A stretch of 18,957 nucleotides of DNA from Allobrachymonas sp. (GTDB taxonomy: Bacteria > Pseudomonadota > Gammaproteobacteria > Burkholderiales > Burkholderiaceae_C), in assembly GCA_012036375.1 (NCBI GenBank), contig JAAUOI010000017.1:1-18957 (forward strand). The letters are read 5' to 3'. Every line of letters starts with the position of its first letter. Positions within the stretch are counted from its first letter, which is position 1. Under the pieces are notes generated by a model that ran no database searches, was not told the origin of the DNA, and worked only from the letters and a program-made list of their open reading frames with translations. Position numbers and translations under genes: made by a program. Positions 17,117-18,957 of this stretch are shown in pieces.

Positions 17117-18957
17117 GATTTCAAAGCTTCCAGTCTGGCCGATTGGGAGAAAGCGGCCACCAAATCTGTACCGCAAGGCGATTTGAATGCACTGAACTGG
17201 CACACACCTGACGGGATTGCGGTCAAGCCTCTCTACACCGCTGAGGATGTGAAAAACCTGCCGCATGCGAACACCTTGCCAGGCTTTGAGCCTTTCATTC
17301 GTGGCCCGCAGGCCACGATGTATGCCGTGCGGCCTTGGACGATTCGGCAGTATGCGGGGTTTTCTACGGCTGAAGAATCGAATGCGTTTTACCGCAAGGC
17401 TTTGGCGGCGGGCGGGCAGGGCGTGAGCGTGGCGTTTGATCTCGCCACGCATCGCGGCTATGACAGCGATCATCCGCGTGTCACAGGCGATGTGGGCAAA
17501 GCGGGCGTGGCGATTGATTCTGTGGAGGACATGAAGATTTTGTTTGATGCGATTCCGCTGGACAAGGTGAGCGTGTCCATGACGATGAATGGCGCGGTGT
17601 TGCCGATTTTGGCGGGCTATATCGTGGCGGCGGAAGAGCAGGGCGTGAGTCAAGCGCAGCTCAGCGGCACGATCCAGAACGACATTCTCAAAGAATTCAT
17701 GGTGCGCAACACCTACATTTACCCGCCCGAGCCGTCGATGAAAATCATTGGCGACATCATTGAATACACGGCGAAAAATATGCCGAAATTCAATTCGATC
17801 TCGATCAGCGGCTATCACATGCAGGAAGCCGGCGCGAACCAAGCGCTGGAGTTGGCCTTCACCTTGGCCGATGGCAAAGAGTACGTGAAGACGGCATTGG
17901 CCAAAGGTTTAGATGTGGATGAGTTCGCCGGACGCCTCTCGTTCTTCTGGGCGGTGGGCATGAATTTCTATTTGGAAATCGCCAAAATGCGCGCAGGCCG
18001 ACTGCTGTGGACGCGCATCATGAAAGAGTTCGCACCGAAAAATGCCAAGAGCTTGATGCTGCGCACGCATTCGCAAACCTCCGGCTGGAGCCTCACCGAG
18101 CAAGATCCATACAACAACATCGTGCGCACCACGATCGAGGCGATGGCGGCGGTATTCGGTGGCACGCAATCGCTGCATACCAATTCGTTTGACGAAGCGA
18201 TTGCGCTGCCGACCGAGTTTTCCGCCCGCATTGCGCGCAACACGCAGCTCATCATCCAAGAAGAAACGCACATCACGAATGTGGTGGACCCCTGGGCGGG
18301 CAGCTACATGATGGAGACGCTCACGCAGCAAATGGCGGACGCGGCTTGGAAAATCATTGAAGAGGTTGATGCGATGGGCGGCATGACCAAAGCGGTGGAT
18401 TCCGGCTGGGCGAAGCTCAAAATTGAAGCGGCAGCGGCTGAAAAGCAGGCGCGGATTGATTCGGGCAAAGATGTGATCGTGGGGGTGAACAAATACAAGC
18501 TTGCCGAGGAAGATGCGATTGAGACACGTAGCATTGACAATGTGGCCGTGCGTGAGCAGCAGATTGCCAGATTGCAGGATATTAAGCAAAATCGCAATAC
18601 CGCCGGCGTAGAATCTGCGTTAAGTGCTATTACTTCAATAGCAGAAAGCGGGCAAGGCAATCTACTCGCGGCCTGCGTCGATGCGATCCGCGCTCGTGCG
18701 ACAGTCGGCGAAGTATCAGATGCGATGGAAAAAGTCTTTGGCCGCCATCGGGCCGATACGCAAAAGGTGACCGGTGTGTACGCAGCAGCATACGATTCAG
18801 CCGAAGGTTGGGACAAACTCAAAGCCGAGATTGCCGAATTTGGCGAGCAACAAGGCCGTCGCCCACGCGTGATGATTTCCAAACTGGGTCAAGACGGGCA
18901 TGACCGAGGCGCGAAAGTTGTTGCTACGGCGTATGCAGATTTAGGTTTCGATGTGGA
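17102..18957 (+). CDS. scpA: Methylmalonyl-CoA mutase, large subunit (3' end beyond the window)
   Basis: This B12 enzyme interconverts methylmalonyl-CoA and succinyl-CoA in propionate metabolism. The substrate-binding and barrel motifs are clear: GPQATMYAVRPWTIRQYAGFS, VAFDLATHRGYDSDHPRV, MTMNGAVLPI, SISGYHMQEAGAN, RTHSQTSGWSLTEQDPYNN and GGTQSLHTNSFDEA. The B12-binding motif D-x-H-x-x-G appears as QDGHDRGA, with the cobalt-ligand His at residue 600. The window ends at residue 618, in the middle of the cobalamin domain, out of roughly 720. The frame is intact from 17102 to the end. It diverges from a GntR regulator. A repeat copy encodes TAGVESALSAITSIA in the linker before the B12 domain. 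Confidence 0.95.
   Translation, partial: MSNHNDFKASSLADWEKAATKSVPQGDLNALNWHTPDGIAVKPLYTAEDVKNLPHANTLPGFEPFIRGPQATMYAVRPWTIRQYAGFSTAEESNAFYRKALAAGGQGVSVAFDLATHRGYDSDHPRVTGDVGKAGVAIDSVEDMKILFDAIPLDKVSVSMTMNGAVLPILAGYIVAAEEQGVSQAQLSGTIQNDILKEFMVRNTYIYPPEPSMKIIGDIIEYTAKNMPKFNSISISGYHMQEAGANQALELAFTLADGKEYVKTALAKGLDVDEFAGRLSFFWAVGMNFYLEIAKMRAGRLLWTRIMKEFAPKNAKSLMLRTHSQTSGWSLTEQDPYNNIVRTTIEAMAAVFGGTQSLHTNSFDEAIALPTEFSARIARNTQLIIQEETHITNVVDPWAGSYMMETLTQQMADAAWKIIEEVDAMGGMTKAVDSGWAKLKIEAAAAEKQARIDSGKDVIVGVNKYKLAEEDAIETRSIDNVAVREQQIARLQDIKQNRNTAGVESALSAITSIAESGQGNLLAACVDAIRARATVGEVSDAMEKVFGRHRADTQKVTGVYAAAYDSAEGWDKLKAEIAEFGEQQGRRPRVMISKLGQDGHDRGAKVVATAYADLGFDV
18602..18642 (-). repeat. Dispersed coding repeat, copy 5
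   Basis: Read on the minus strand it runs GCTATTgaagtAATAGC (a perfect 6-bp inverted repeat), then ACTTAACGCAGATTCTACGC and CGGC. It lies in the linker between the catalytic and B12 domains of the mutase. In this orientation the gene reads AGVESALSAI, and the linker is about the usual length for the family. Confidence 0.78.

Noticed and set aside
17042..18589. Long open frames on the minus strand (17042-17842 and 17909-18589)
   Set aside because: They lie opposite the mutase gene, are His/Arg-rich with no recognisable domains, and the plus-strand frame has full family motifs throughout.
1..18957. tRNA, rRNA, CRISPR arrays or insertion sequences
   Set aside because: I saw no cloverleaf, rRNA segment, regularly spaced repeat array or transposase gene in the window.

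Overview
The window reads as chromosomal DNA of a betaproteobacterium, most likely Burkholderiales and Comamonadaceae-like. The evidence is gene content and order: a DUF3305/DUF3306/ferredoxin/TorD/FdhABC/FdhD formate dehydrogenase locus, a TadA gene continuous with a haloalkane-dehalogenase-like domain, and a GntR gene divergent from methylmalonyl-CoA mutase. The assignment comes from recognising families, not from a database search.

Positions 1-10636 (+) form a respiratory formate dehydrogenase locus. First come accessory genes: DUF3305 (5' end probably cut off), DUF3306, a 709-residue polyferredoxin and a TorD-like chaperone. A promoter-bearing gap of 172 bases follows. Then come a small Tat-signal protein, catalytic FdhA (cysteine type, not selenocysteine), electron-transfer FdhB, a small lipoprotein, the cytochrome b subunit FdhC and a secreted Ala/Pro-rich protein. 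A hairpin terminator separates these from fdhD, which encodes the sulfurtransferase that activates FdhA. Together these genes would oxidise formate in the periplasm and pass electrons through Fe-S clusters and haem b to quinone.

Positions 10648-16379 hold a two-domain M16 metallopeptidase (-), a TadA-hydrolase fusion (+) and a DUF2252 protein (+). Positions 16376-18957 hold a GntR/FCD repressor (-) divergent from a methylmalonyl-CoA mutase gene that runs off the window end. Two inverted repeats lie in or next to their 65-base intergenic region.

Two things cut across the layout. First, seven genes are broken by single-base indels, about fifteen in all, nearly every one in a short homopolymer. 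Each is repaired by one base, and the repaired proteins are complete, so these look like sequencing or assembly errors and not pseudogenes. Simple ORF calling therefore gives wrong products here, such as an apparent FdhA-FdhB fusion. Second, a short interspersed repeat of about 35-49 bases occurs five times, always inside a coding sequence, in both orientations, and always in the same reading frame for a given orientation. This is the least explained signal in the window.
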